Shown: positions 34,995-46,530, counted from the stretch's first letter. The stretch is 64,000 nucleotides of DNA from Isoetes taiwanensis (GCA_021234155.1 JAJEKV010000113.1:250001-314000), one strand, 5' to 3'. Notes: generated by a model from the sequence alone, not told the origin. Program-made: numbers and translations.

Positions 34995-36590
34995 ACAAAC
35001 CGACTAAAACTCCGTAGCTCGAGTTAAGCGAAAAATCCAGCAAGGAGAAGCAAAGGCTCTCTAGATTTTAGGCTGTAAGAAATGTGATGCGCGAGCTTGG
35101 AGAAGTCCGGCGATGGCGGCTTTGCTAAATTTTTTCTTTAAATAGCCCAGCCCAGACGCCAAAGCCCTATGGGCCAACATGGCGGCTTTGCGAAATATGT
35201 TTCCTCTTGCCAATACTACTAAATTTGGCGGCACCTGTAGCGGACACCGCTCTGTAGCGGACTCTTCTTTTTGGTCCCTTTTTCCCTCCTCTGTGTGGCG
35301 CCTTTGTCTCCGGGCGGATACGCGCTTTATTCATCTTCAGCACATTCACATTGTATGTAGGCCTAATTGTCTCTACACAAAAATTTTGCAATAAAATCCA
35401 TCACCGCTCTTTTTCTCTGCCAATGTCTCGCCATTGACCTCGTCAACATGGAGTTTCCATGCCCCTTTTCCAGCATAGCTGCTTTCCTATGTATTCACAT
35501 ACAAAATTAAACTCTTCTTTCAGCATATTTTCTCATTAGTGAAATACCTAAAAATCTCTCTCGAATCTCTTGCATTCATGAACTTATTCCTCATTGTGCT
35601 CCCGTTAATAATAAAATGCCCATATCAACATCCAAGCTTCATCTATGTACAGCCTCGTCATAGTTGAGATTCAACCTGGATATCCCATAATATGTTTTGT
35701 TTAAGTAAGTTCTGGAAGTTGGTGGAAATCATGGAGGACAGAACATGTAGATGAAGTGATATATGTATACAATTTGAATATGAAACTTGCATGGTTATGC
35801 ATCGAAAAATGTGAGAGTATTAATGGAAATAATGGCAGCGAGCAAATAAGCATGTAGAGAAGAAATGGCAAATTGGTGGCAAATAAGTTGAAAAAGAGAT
35901 GGCCACGAAATGCATTTCCCACCTTAAGTGAGTGCAAGTGCAAGTGCAAGCATAACTGAATGTGTGTCACACTAGTTGGGTGGATTTTGTGCGAAAAAGA
36001 GAGGACGAAAAATCCTCTACACACCCCAAATCTATGTCTCATTTTTATGCCTTTGAGTATTATATGATACAGGTGATGATGGTTGTAGAAAAACGGCGAA
36101 TGGGCCGGCTATTTTGAAGATCACTTTGGGCTTAGTCCATATGTACATATTTTACACGAATCCCTAAACTTTGGCAGCATAGATGTATAAGGAAGAAGAA
36201 AATTTTGAAGCAGATTGAAACTTCGGCTGCATCCCGTGCAAAAAGGGCAATAGGGCAATTGGACCGTGCTGGCACTGGCTAAGGCGACACAGCCATGGCA
36301 GATTTGCAAATGCTTCCACTAATTTTGAAAAGGGAACTGGACATGGCGACCAATTTAGTATATGATGAGGATAGAAAGTATGAGGCAGACTGCTGTGTGC
36401 AAAGAAACTATGAGGAAAGACTGCCGGATTTCGTCAAAATTGAAATTATAGATTCCGAGTATTTCATTCCCCTTTCTTTCTTGCTCTGCAAGAAATCCCT
36501 TGCTTTGGTTTCTTGAGCAAAACCATGATCCCAGGCCACTTCCTGGTTATTTGAGGCGCCAAAAAGCGAAGTCCGGAAGAGAAATGTTCG
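34995..36590. other. Unassigned sequence between the cyclin D pseudogene and SINE-like repeats
   Basis: No gene is supportable. ATGGCGGCTTTGC occurs twice (35112 and 35179), and a short AAGTGC triplication lies near 35933-35950. Frames of 113 codons (35701-36042, minus) and 81 codons (36408-36653, minus) show no features. Confidence 0.35.
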
Positions 36591-36594
36591 CGGC

Positions 36595-36770
36595 TGTTTT
36601 CTAGTGGTTAGGCTGTTGGATATGGGTGTCCCCTGTCCAAGCTCAAATCCCACTGACCATTATTGGGTGGCATGGATGATCTATGGCATGGTGATCATAG
36701 CCTGGTGGTTAGACCATTGGATATGGGTGTTCCCCTGTCCAGGTTCAAAACCCACTGGCTATTGTTGCAT
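36595..36770 (+). repeat. Duplicated tRNA-like modules (SINE head)
   Basis: Two copies 100 bp apart share CTAGTGGTTAGGCTGTTGGA or GGTGGTTAGACCATTGGA (A-box like), TATGGGTGT and a B-box-like stretch. The B-box is AGCTCAAATCCC at 36640 and AGGTTCAAAACCC at 36741. This is the layout of tRNA-derived plant SINE heads. Neither folds to a complete tRNA by eye. Confidence 0.5.
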
Positions 36771-36862
36771 GACATGATTGTCAAAAAAAAGGGCATCCTA
36801 TAGTCGTTATGGTCAGCATCCTTCTATCGTGCGGGCACTGGACACAGGGCAAAAAAAAAAAG

Positions 36863-36881
36863 TGCAGGTTCAAATCCTGCA
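36863..36881 (+). other. Perfect T-arm-like B box
   Basis: TGCAGGTTCAAATCCTGCA forms a perfect T stem around GTTCAAAT. It follows an A run and has no convincing 5' tRNA half, so it is a tRNA or SINE relic. Confidence 0.45.
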
Positions 36882-36921
36882 TGTTGTAACACGTATAGAT
36901 AAGTTGGTGAAGAGAAACGTT

Positions 36922-36945
36922 CGCGGCGGCCGATAGGCCGCCGCG
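36922..36945. repeat. GC-only hairpin shared with 39.74 kb
   Basis: CGCGGCGGCC, loop GATA, GGCCGCCGCG. The right arm plus flank, GGCCGCCGCGATAAGTTTCT (36936-36955), is found exactly reversed at 39739-39758. A related start, GAGAAATGTTCGCGGC, precedes the tRNA-like module at 36580. It is probably the end of a small repeat family in head-to-head arrangement. Confidence 0.8.
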
Positions 36946-37527
36946 ATAAGTTTCTTGTAATATTAAAGTAGATGTGACTTTGTAATAAGATTTATTGTAT
37001 CCTAAACCCATTCTTGTAGGTGTAACGAGAAAAGTAGATGTGATAAGCAAGATGAAGGCACATAATCTTGTTGTACATATAGTTCCTTTCCACTTACCTT
37101 GCATCCATTTCTTGTGGCAAATGACATCCTGATCTACTTGCAATCACGAGTCTATCTTGTTTAGTCTAAGATTGGTAATGGTTACTACTACTTGTAGAAT
37201 TACCTATGAAGTGATAAAAAGGAAAACTTTATATTCATTATTAGATGACAATTTTGGCATCTTGTGCCTACAAGGTTGGGCAATCCTGATCTCTTGCCTC
37301 CTCCCCAAAGACCATTTGCCCAAAATGTTGAAACCCATAGGGCTGAGATGTCAGATGGTATGCACAAGGTGCCATGTGCAGAAGAGGGCAAATATTAAAT
37401 TGAGCTAGTAGATAGAGCTAGTAGATATACTAGGCTTATGAGAGAAATCTAGCCAGCTCTTATGACAAGGACTGGTGAGTAGTTTCCAGCCTCAAGGAGA
37501 ATAACTTTATGTAATGACTTTACACCC

Positions 37528-37534
37528 TATATAA
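37528..37534 (+). promoter_or_regulatory. TATA box of SAUR 2
   Basis: TATATAA within CACCCTATATAACAATGG, 74 bases upstream of the ATG. This predicts a leader of about 45 nt, normal for a SAUR. Confidence 0.65.
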
Positions 37535-37607
37535 CAATGGAGTGGAAGAATAGGGATGCAAGTTCTTATTGCTAGGTGCATGTTGATTCAATACTGCAGT
37601 TGTTAGA

Positions 37608-37973
37608 ATGGCAAGTAAGTTGAGGAAGCTATTCAGCAAGAAAGCTTATCACACAAGTTCAAATTGTTCGGATCGATCGAGCCGCCGGACATCTAGCTCT
37701 TCCTTTGCTTCATGTGAATTTGATAGTGACCAAGAAGAAGCTGGTTCGTCTTTTGGGGTTCCAGAGGGGTGCATTGTAGTGTATGTTGGTGCACAGAAAC
37801 AGAAATTTATCATTGAGGCAGACCTGTTGGCTCACCCCCAGTTTAAATCCCTCTTAGAAAGATCTGCTGAAGAATTTGGTTATGAATATGTTGGCGGACT
37901 TCTTTTCCCCTGTCATCCTCTGGAATTTCATCACTTGCTCGCCACATTAAGAGCCCAACGCAGAAAAATTTGA
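37608..37973 (+). CDS. SAUR family auxin-responsive protein (SAUR 2)
   Basis: An intronless 121-residue protein. The first 20 residues are basic, and a serine-rich linker with an acidic patch (DSDQEE, 39-44) follows. The SAUR domain has VPEGCIVVYVG (51-61), QKFIIEADLLAHPQFK and LLERSAEEFGYEYVGG (82-97), ending PCHPLEFHHLLATLR. The expected role is as for the SAUR family: growth control through PP2C.D phosphatases and proton pumps. It shares the AEEFG(F/Y)EYVGGL(I/L) block with SAUR 1 but differs outside the domain, so they are paralogues rather than a fresh tandem pair. The ATG is preceded by TTAGA and a good TATA box. No TGTCTC or TGTCGG element was noticed nearby. Confidence 0.95.
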   Translation: MASKLRKLFSKKAYHTSSNCSDRSSRRTSSSSFASCEFDSDQEEAGSSFGVPEGCIVVYVGAQKQKFIIEADLLAHPQFKSLLERSAEEFGYEYVGGLLFPCHPLEFHHLLATLRAQRRKI

Positions 37974-37974
37974 C

Positions 37975-40140
37975 TGTGCTCCTCCTTTTGAAGAATCCTG
38001 TTTTACATCGATTTATATATTTTTAATTGTATTTACGATTCCTCGCACTTGTCATGTGTTCTATCCTTACAATATTTCTAGCTTAGAACAGTCGAATGGA
38101 GTTCATGGTCCATTATTTTTGTGCAAAGTAAATCTTCTGGCCAAAAAAAATTCTGTTCTAGTTCTAACACAGATCTGTTTCTACATTCTGCGGAGGCGTG
38201 GCATAGATCTTCTGGTTGTCTATGCCAATCCAAGTCAGATTACACAGAAATTGTAAGGCATATTTATGTTAGGATAGAATAGAATGTACATAACAGATTA
38301 AATGTATAGCAGAAAGTCAAGATAATATTGGAAAATTTTCATCGAGAGAATACCATAAAAGGGAAACAATGCAGAAAGTGGTCGACTTAAAGCTGATAAT
38401 TTGCAACTTTGAGATGTGCCATATAAGCTAAGACTGCAAAAGGCGAGTTCCTTTGGACAAATGAAATCATACTTATTGACCCTTCGTTCTAAGCTTTTCG
38501 TTCAAATTACAATGCAGATACAATTAGTATTAAGTATATGCATCTTTTCCTAGTTTACTAACCAAGCATGTGTGATCTATGATGTTCCATATGTTTCGCG
38601 GAAATCCATGTAAGCATGAAGAGGGATATCTATGTAAGAGGGATATCTATGTAAGTTCTAGATCTCTACCCAACATTACCATAGAAGTAGCAAGCATGAC
38701 AAATGATTGTAAACGTACCAAGGATCAACTCAAACCCGAACTCATTTTCCTATGAGATTTAATCAACTCAAACCCGAACTCATTTTCCTATGAGATTTAA
38801 TCTTGGTTCGGAAAGCTTTGTGGGCATAATCGGCCAATTTCTTGTTGGACCTAACCCAGCCTACAAGCTTCTTTCAAAACTGTAATGTGAATTTTCAAAT
38901 CCACAAGGCAGGTTACAAGGGTTCCGAGAAATTTTTCGAAGCGAAGATTTATTACAAAAGCCTTTGACTTCTTAGCTAGTTAGATGTGCTGTTTGAAAAA
39001 TCAGTTGTTGCCAATTTAGAACGAAAATACTCAGTCTGCAAAGATGCTGCTAGTCATGCTCAAAAAAATGATGCTAGTCTAGCTCAGAAAGCCTAATTTG
39101 TCGAAAAAACATGAAACATGCCTCTTGAAAAATATTAACATTGACAATAACATTATGGTTACGTATGTGCTATGATTCCTCAAAAAAAGTAAAGTTCTAT
39201 ATCTCCACCTAACATTTATTTGACTAACTTTGCAATAAATTGTCATAAGAATACCAATTGATGGATCTTTAATGGTTGTTCGTGAAGAGAAATATAAAAA
39301 TAAGATTTTGAACAGTTGCATGAATTTTTAATATGTAGCAACAAAAAATTCAGTCCACTTAAATCACTAAGAAAACACCAGACTCCAAAGTTCTAAAAGA
39401 TAGAGCTACTTATGCATGTTCTAGCTAAGTGTCAAAAGATCAAACTTTTGTAGGAAATTTGACGAATCTGCCTTTGAATATCGGTTGTCTCTGATGTGAT
39501 TGATAGATTATGCCTTGGACAAATATCAGTTTTAGTTCGCCGTCAAAAGCTGTTGAGATTTTGACAAATATGCCTTTGGATATCTAATCTGACTGATAGG
39601 ATATGATTCAAGTGGGCCTTGATTTTAGGAGTATTGCTTTGGCGTCCATGTAGATGAATACTTTGAGGAAGATGAATAGCTCAAAATAATACAAAAGCCT
39701 TACTAAGGTTCAAGTCATAAGTTGGACTTAGATATAAAAGAAACTTATCGCGGCGGCCTTGGCGAATATTTCGCTTACCGACTCACTTACAGTTTTAAAA
39801 TTTTGTGAAGTTAGAATGGTGTGCGATATATCCCTCTCCCAAATTCTATTCCGGCAAGTTTAAAATGATAGGAACATTTATTGTATATGACATAAATTGC
39901 AAGTCACAATTGAATTAAACTTTTGAGGTCTAAAATTGGGTTAGCAAACAAAGTCAAAGATAATTGATATTGTAGAAATAAAGTACAACAATTGGACGTG
40001 TTAATTCACATATGATCTCTGGGTAGATACATCTTTGTGGCATAGGCAAGTCTCTCATTCCAACCTCTAGATATGTTGATTGAATGTGTAGAGAAAACAC
40101 CTCATCCAATTTTCAAGTTATATGCTAGCTTCGTTTAATT
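37975..40140. other. Unassigned AT-rich sequence with small repeats
   Basis: No gene is supportable. It contains two perfect tandem copies of a 38 bp unit (38724-38799). It also holds the GC-rich match AGAAACTTATCGCGGCGGCC at 39739-39758 to the hairpin at 36.9 kb. Confidence 0.4.
38724..38799 (+). repeat. 38 bp tandem duplication
   Basis: The unit ATCAACTCAAACCCGAACTC followed by ATTTTCCTATGAGATTTA is present twice without change. Confidence 0.95.
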
Positions 40141-40144
40141 ATAT

Positions 40145-40560
40145 TATTTTGCTATATATTCTAAACAAGGCGCATCTGGACTACCACAGTCGTCAGATTC
40201 GTCGATCCTACGACCCAGATCATATGTTGGGGCCTCTGGGCACCTTTCGTTTCGTTTATAGTCATTTATGATTGGAAGCGCCTACGATTTTGGAATATGA
40301 AATACAATTTCGTCTAAGGTTTTGAGGAAATATCGAACCTTTATACGGCTTTGCCTAAGATTTTAAAATATGAAATACGGGGGCTTGAATCTCTACCAAA
40401 ATAACTCAATGTCTTAATAAGACTACTTTAACCAATGTATCCAGTGAGCTAATGTGATTATTTTTTATCTTGAATCTATGATATGGATGTAAAAATAATA
40501 ATTCCTGAAACTACAGATCATATATCCCTAAAACAATCGAATGTGTTGTTATAAAAAACA
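40145..40560 (-). mobile_element. SINE-like repeat, copy C
   Basis: This is homologous over its length to 46198-46530 (opposite orientation) and partly to 46561-46790. On the minus strand the head has TAGCTCACTGG and TTGGTTAAAG, resembling an A box. It is followed by a weak B box (the + strand GGGGGCTTGAATC, a variant of GGTTCAAGCCCCC). The body includes GGGGCCTCTGGGCACC and a CATTTATGATTGGAAGCGCC segment. Its end towards 40560 carries a 70 bp stretch that is inverted relative to copy B. Confidence 0.65.
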
Positions 40561-41449
40561 AGGTGCTGCGCACAGAGGGTTGCCCTCCATGGCCGGAGGG
40601 TGAAGTGGCATAAATCATACCCACCTGATGATATAACAATCACAAAATTGCACAAAATTTGAAGTCTCACAACCTGTCAAATGAAAAGATGAAAAGAACA
40701 AAGATTGGATCACTGCCCAGCCAAACATACTATAAAATATCTGTAAACCACAAAAGTACAAAGCACTAAATGCCAGAAAAGTACAAAGCACTAATCAAGA
40801 TGATTAATGAAAATAAGACAAAGCATATTCTGCACTCCAAATGTCCTACTCATTTTAGAAGATCAATTATACAGCTGTAGTGCTACAAATGTGATTGAAA
40901 TTTGATGATCTAGACTCAAGGAACAGAAGCAAAAATAACCTGCATCCACCATGCCAACATGGCTACAAGTCGTGAGAATGCTTCAAAAGATCATGGGGCC
41001 AAGTATCAAGCCTTCCAGCTGCATCTCCAATAATTAAGCACCTTTTTTCCATGCCCATGCAACGAGACATCTCACCAAGTGAAATACCTTGGACGGAGGT
41101 CCGCGGCGCTTTGGATCACTGCAACCGCTGCTCTATTCCAAGCTTAAACCTAAGATGTTTTGTATTTCGTGGAAAATTCTTTAATTTGAGGTATTTGGCT
41201 TGTAGTTTAAATCAGGGCATTCACCTCCATTATCTTGTGGATATTCTGGGCTTACGATATACTGGAATCGAAGCCCATATATGGAGTCTATATTTCCTTC
41301 GTATGGCTTTGGATTGAACTTATATAATAGTTGATGCTCTGCTATGTTGATAGTATGATAAGAAATGTGCCTGCCCATGCCAAATGGAATACTGTGTATG
41401 GTTCCTGCATTTTTTAAAACTCGGGCGGCCGCAGGTGTGATTTCACCCT

Positions 41450-41499
41450 AAGATAATAATTTGCTACGTATGTTAAGATAATAATTTGCTACGTATGTT
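41450..41499 (+). repeat. 25 bp tandem duplication
   Basis: AAGATAATAATTTGCTACGT plus ATGTT, twice without change. Confidence 0.95.
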
Positions 41500-41750
41500 G
41501 CATCATGCTCATAACTATACAAAGGTTCATGTCAATCAACAAACCATTATGCCTAGTGAGTGAGTCGGGCCTCTAAGGGAAGAATGCAAAGGATAATGTA
41601 TGGGGGGATGGAAACAGGGGAGATGATTCCAGGGGGTCTCACGACCGGCAGGAGCTAGGAGCGGGTCCTGGAATCATTGATCCTGTTTCGTCCCTCCACA
41701 TCATGGTAAGTGGGGAGCGCCATCAATTTTTACCTGCTGATCGATTGCAT

Positions 41751-41792
41751 ATGACCGCTATTGCAGATGACCGCTATTGCAGATGACCGCTT
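41751..41792 (+). repeat. 16 bp tandem repeat, 2.6 copies
   Basis: The unit ATGACCGCTATTGCAG is repeated twice and then broken off as ATGACCGCTT. Confidence 0.95.
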
Positions 41793-42307
41793 GAGCGTGA
41801 CACTGACTTTTTCCATTCCGGAGGCAAAATCAGCGACCCACTTTCCATGATGTATGGGCATAAGGTAATTGAGACTCCAATCTGCAATGGAGGATGGATC
41901 TTGCGATGAGTTGGTAGAATAGAATAGAAAGTTATGGATTACAATGGATTGGTGCCCACAGAAACATGAAGCATGATGGTGCACCAAATGGCACCATCAA
42001 AAAGCATAATTGCAACTCAATTACCATATTGTCCCTCACCAAATGTAAGGGATAATATCCACCAGTGGCCCAAGTCGAGTATAACGGCATATTAGGGATA
42101 TTCCCCGTCGAGAGGATGCACTTTTACATCCGACATGATGGTGACATGGCACCTATATGGCAGTCAACATAGTGTTTAAAAGTAACATGCCAGTCAACAG
42201 GGCATATAGGACCATACTCAAAAGTAAAATGGTTAGACAGAATGGTTTCAAATAAATAATTTGTCTCAAATAAACAATGTATAACGTTTTTTCTATGTTC
42301 ATTTGTC

Positions 42308-44545
42308 CTATCCTCCGAACAAATAACTTGCAGCCTGGTCTGCATTTCCGTTGAACAACTTGAGCGCTTGTATGACAGAAGCTCGGTCAAAACCAAGTCC
42401 CATGAGACCCGATATCTTTGCCTCCATATCTGCCTCAGGCTGTCAAATTTCAAGAATAAAATGGTGCTTTAGACATAATTAACTTATTCATCTAAGTACT
42501 GGGTCAAAAGTTAATGGACCTGTCTGGCAGATGAGGTAGAAGGCGATTGAGCTGTAGGAGATTCCTGTACCATGTGCTCATTTCCCCTCTCCATCTGTAG
42601 ATGTACAGGCAGATCCGTTTCTGCAACAAAAGGCTTAGCAGGGTAAGGATCTAACAGATTCAACTTTGTGACAAGTGCTTAAAAGACCCAAGTGCATTTT
42701 CCAATAGATCGTTGGATTATATAGGGTAAGCGCAACTCTAGTGTTCCCCATAGAATCATGCCATCCTTTATACCAAACATGAGACATGAATCTAAATCCA
42801 GATCCAGCTGGCTTCGAACATGCATCGCAGAATGCATTTGAGCTATCCCAGAACTTTCAAACTATCAATCATCAGAATATGGGGCATTATGCTGCAGCAT
42901 TACTGTCTTGCATCAGCACAACAAAACCATTATTTTGATCTAGCCAGATTGAATCTAAAGCCACAATAGATCCAACCATCGCCATTCAATGTGACGGTAA
43001 CTAGCCTATAAAGTCATTGTGGTGTACACAAATGTACCATCAAGACAAATTATGTAGCCTGGCCCCCAGTGCCAAGCATATCCATATCAGTTTCCGCTGG
43101 AACTTTCCTTGTGTCCATGTCAAGAATACACTAGTAACCAAAGTCCATATCTATTATATAATACCTTGAAGAAAAGGAACTGCAATTTCTCCTCCACCCA
43201 CATGGAGCACATTCTCTTTCAAGTCAATACAACACTGGAGGTTGGAAAAATGATTAGTATCTGCTTTGTGCGCTACTAATAAGAGAAGAAAAGGCTGTGC
43301 ATGGTGACATATTTACTTAATGTTTCCGTAGCATATCAAGCCCAAAAATGAACTCTAAATCTGGCTGGTCTAACACTGTAAAGGTACACGGGTAATAGTT
43401 TTTGCCAATCTGCACACAAATTTAGAAACCTATAAATAACTGGTTCAAATGCATCTAACCATACTCGTTAAGTTGCACTACCTTGAGGGGAGCTACATGT
43501 ATTCGACCAACAATCTGAGTTTGTCCAACACCTTTGGCAATACCCACATAACGCTTATCTAGAAGCCTTAAAAGCCTAAACAGTAAAACAAAGTTTTATT
43601 GATTACAACACATATCAGTTCCAATACATTTCACATCATCAACTGGCATAATATCCCATGGATGTGATTAATTATCTAAATATACTTGAAGAATTGCAGG
43701 TATCTCCATAATAATGCTTGGACCGCAAAAGATTAAAAAGTAGGGTAAGACAATGAAAGCATTACAGTTCAATTTTTTGGCTGGAATACTGAAAATGTAT
43801 AGTGATTGGACAGTCGTATATAAACGGTAAACATAAAGTTAAAAGATGAAAATGTAGCTTACTCACAATGCTCAGCACATGATTTTGAAATTATTGTTGT
43901 CTGTGCCCCACTGTCCACAAACGCCTGAAGGCAGACAAAAATCATATTTACATCAGACTATAATGAGTACTTGCATCATACCAACAAAGTTTACCTTTAA
44001 AGGAACTCCGTTCACTTCCATATCTACATAAAGCATAATCTGAAAATCAAAGTTCCATAACCAGAGCAAATGAATCAAACCAATCACTTATATGTATATG
44101 AAATGGAGGTATGATAACATTACAACACGAGCAAACGCTTCAGGATTATGTTCGATTGCTGCCTCCCAATTCTCATCTATGTTTTTCTACATGGCAAGTT
44201 AAATTCAACCATCATTAAGAATAAATATCTGATATGCAAAGAATCCTTGAGTATCTGAACTTTCTAATTCAATTCCTACAATGTCTCTTTTGTTATCTTT
44301 TGACATTGGTAGTATTTTGTCCCTAATCATACTAGATAAAAGAGCAAAATCCATCCTCCCTGGTGCTTGAATTACGAGGGAAGACAGCTATTCTATAAAG
44401 CTACTGTATGCAGGATGCAATTAAAGGCAATGGGAATTATATTTTTAGCTGTCAAGAAACTGGGAAAGTATTTGGTGTACCTGTTTAATAGCTTCCTCAA
44501 TTCTCTTTTGAGGATCTATATCGAACGGGTCAGCATTCTTTGCAT
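42308..44545 (-). pseudogene. DDI1: DDI1-type retroviral-like aspartic protease / UBA protein, 5'-truncated with a nonsense codon
   Basis: DDI1 is a ubiquitin-shuttle protein with an N-terminal ubiquitin-like domain, a retroviral-like protease domain and (in plants) a C-terminal UBA. Nine exons are visible, with splice sites that look usable: 44545-44481 (ADPFDIDPQKRIEEAIKQ), 44186-44124 (NIDENWEAAIEHNPEAFARV), 44039-43995 (MLYVDMEVNGVPLK), 43924-43863 (AFVDSGAQTTIISKSCAEHC, catalytic DSGA), 43575-43482 (RYVGIAKGVGQTQIVGRIHV), 43409-43317 (VLDQPDLEFIFGLDMLRKH), 43234-43165 (GGGEIAVPFLQ), 42620-42520 (linker) and 42439-42308 (UBA, ending NADQAASYLFGG). All phases join. The last codon of the exon ending at 43317 is TAA where the family has Gln (CAA), so the frame stops before the GG-GE segment. 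The ubiquitin-like domain is absent; a PPR relic abuts instead. Confidence 0.93.
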
Positions 44546-44549
44546 TTCA

Positions 44550-45735
44550 ACAATTTCCTGCTTCATGTAAATGTCTTGGATGTACAAAGAGATCAACCAT
44601 GCAAGTACAATGATCTGTTGACATTGATGGAGCAATGCCATATTCTTCAATCACCTAAAAATACTCCCTACTCTTTGTAACCAGAATAGCAAGGCTGCAT
44701 GCCCTAAGAAGACATATAAAAGTGGCATTAGCTGGCCTAAAGCCATACTATTGCATCTTTTAAAAACACTGAAAGGCCATATTAATCTCATGGTTCATGC
44801 CATATCCTCTTATTATTTCTGTCCAGGTCACGACATCTCGCACTGGAAGTTTATCAAGGATTTCTCATGCCCCATCAACTGGGCCACACTTGACATACAT
44901 TCCTATCAAGATGTTGCCAACAACACGGTCTCTTTCAAATCCTATTTCAGCAATCGTAGCATGAATCTTCCGGCCCGTCAATGGCTCCAATGATGCCATA
45001 ATCTAGATGGTGACCATTTCCAACATATCCATCCCCATGCATCTTCGGGTACAAGTTGAGAGCGTATGTGATTGTCCAGAAGCAATATATCCTATTTCAA
45101 GTGGCATCTTCTTATAGCATTTTATCTTGATTCAATCTATTTTCAAGAAATCTTTCAATTAGGACAGTCCAAGTTATTGTGCTTCACTCTGGTAGAATAT
45201 CAAAAATTCTCTGAGCCTTCAGAAGTGAGCTGCATTGGGCATATATGTCAGTTAAAGTACTGCCAACAAAAAGATATCCTCTTCGAACCCCTTCAGAAAA
45301 CCTCAACATGTAATTCACGGCCTTTCACTAATGCTGCAACATTGCCACAAGCTTTTAAAATGCAAGTGTGATTGCTCGGGATAAATGCCCTTAGTTTGCA
45401 TCTGCTCAAAGCCTTTAAGAGCATCTAGATCATGTCCTTCCTCAGCATATCCTGTTAGTAATGTATTGCGAAGAACCAGATCTTGGTATGGCATATTGCA
45501 AAATGTTTCTTGGGTCTCTAGAAGAAGACTACATTTGAAATACATGCCTACCAATACACTGCATACCCCAATTGTACCACTTCCTTGCGCAATTTTCTCC
45601 CCTTATCTATGGCTGCAGTATATGAACAAGCTTTCAAGCTGCAAATAGAAGTGGTAACATTTGGATTCACATTCTCCAATCGCATTTGTTCAAGACAAAC
45701 TAAAGCTTCCAGACATAATCTAGTTTCTACATGAA
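44550..45735 (-). pseudogene. PLS-class pentatricopeptide (PPR) pseudogene
   Basis: PPR proteins bind organellar RNA and often guide editing. On the minus strand, repeat text runs in order through shifted frames: EALVCLEQMRLENVNPNVTT, ICSLKACSYTAAIDKGRKLR, VGMYFKCSLLLETQETFCNM, DLVLRNTLLTGYAEEGHD, KIHATIAEIGFERDRVVGNI, LIGMYVKCGPVDGA, a stop near 44866, then EILDKLPVRDVVTWTEIIRG, and near the end CTCMVDLF and HLHEA (about 44560-44600). About four P-L-S units remain, with stops and frameshifts, and no start or E/DYW tail. The wording is like expanded fern-type PPRs (inference). It lies on the same strand as the DDI1 relic and joins it within about 20 bases. Confidence 0.9.
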
Positions 45736-46054
45736 GACAGATATTACATCAAGTGTCCCACATCATGCCGTACGTCTTCCTGAAATCATCTGGACACTCT
45801 GAGCAAGATTTATAGGCGACCTTGAATAATTGCCAACAACACATATCTCCATTGAAGGTGGTCCAAATAGAATAGATGCATAATTTGGCTTTGCTTTGGG
45901 CGAACTTCTGCCGGACATGGCTACTCCTGATGCCCCTCAAACCCCACATCAGCTCCACGGGTAACAGACCAGCTCCACGGGCTACATCAGTTTAGAAAGG
46001 AAAATCTTCGGTCTGCCCTGCAGTTACTCGGTTGGACCATCCTGGATCCAGAAT

Positions 46055-46195
46055 GCAGGTGACCGAGAGTTTACAGCGAATAGTAGGTTTTGAGCAGTCA
46101 TCAGCATATCCTAGGTATATTCTAGCATATACCTAGGATATGCCATAAACCCACATAAACAAGGGTTTGCCCCCCTAGGGGCAACCCAAAAAAAA
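46055..46195 (+). repeat. Dispersed repeat with 16 bp inverted repeat
   Basis: This is homologous to 20385-20500 (AGTTTACAGC...GGGTTTGCCCCC...GGGCAACCC). It contains a perfect inverted repeat, GCATATCCTAGGTATA (46104-46119) with TATACCTAGGATATGC (46128-46143), and an 8 nt loop. A decayed version lies near 21780-21850 on the minus strand. Confidence 0.75.
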
Positions 46196-46197
46196 TA

Positions 46198-46530
46198 TAG
46201 ATTCAAGATAAAAAATAATCACATTAGCTCACTGGATACATTGGTTAAAGTAGTCTTATTAGGACATTGAGTTATTTTGGTAAAGGTTCAAGCCCCCGTA
46301 TTTCATATTTTAAAATCTTAGGCAAAGCCGTATAGAGGTTCGATATTCCCTCAAAACTTTAGGCAAAATCGTATTTCATATTCCAAAATCATAGGCGCCT
46401 CCAATCATAAATGACTATAAGCGAAATGAGAGGTGCCCAGAGGCCCCAACATACGATCTGGACCGTAGGATCGACAAATCCGACAACTGTGATAGTCAAG
46501 GTGCACCTCGTTTAAAAATATGTAGCAAAA
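46198..46530 (+). mobile_element. SINE-like repeat, copy A
   Basis: The head has TAGCTCACTGG (46225-46235), TTGGTTAAAG (46241-46250) and a B box GGTTCAAGCCCCC (46285-46297). These are the Pol III promoter elements of a tRNA-derived SINE, with wider A-B spacing than a tRNA. The body is colinear with copy C in reverse. No clear poly(A) tail or target duplication is visible. Confidence 0.65.

Larger units (their letters stand above)
40560..42300. other. Unassigned sequence downstream of the DDI1 pseudogene
   Basis: No gene is supportable. Two small tandem repeats lie here: 25 bp x 2 at 41450-41499 and 16 bp x 2.6 at 41751-41792. An 88-codon + frame at 41051-41317 has no recognisable features. 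Confidence 0.4.

Noticed and set aside
44481-44575. A frameshifted coiled-coil stretch (MKQEIVEMQRML) as the upstream part of the DDI1 exon
   Set aside because: The same bases read in another frame continue the PPR relic (PRHLHEAGN), which accounts for them better. The DDI1 match starts only at NADPFD.
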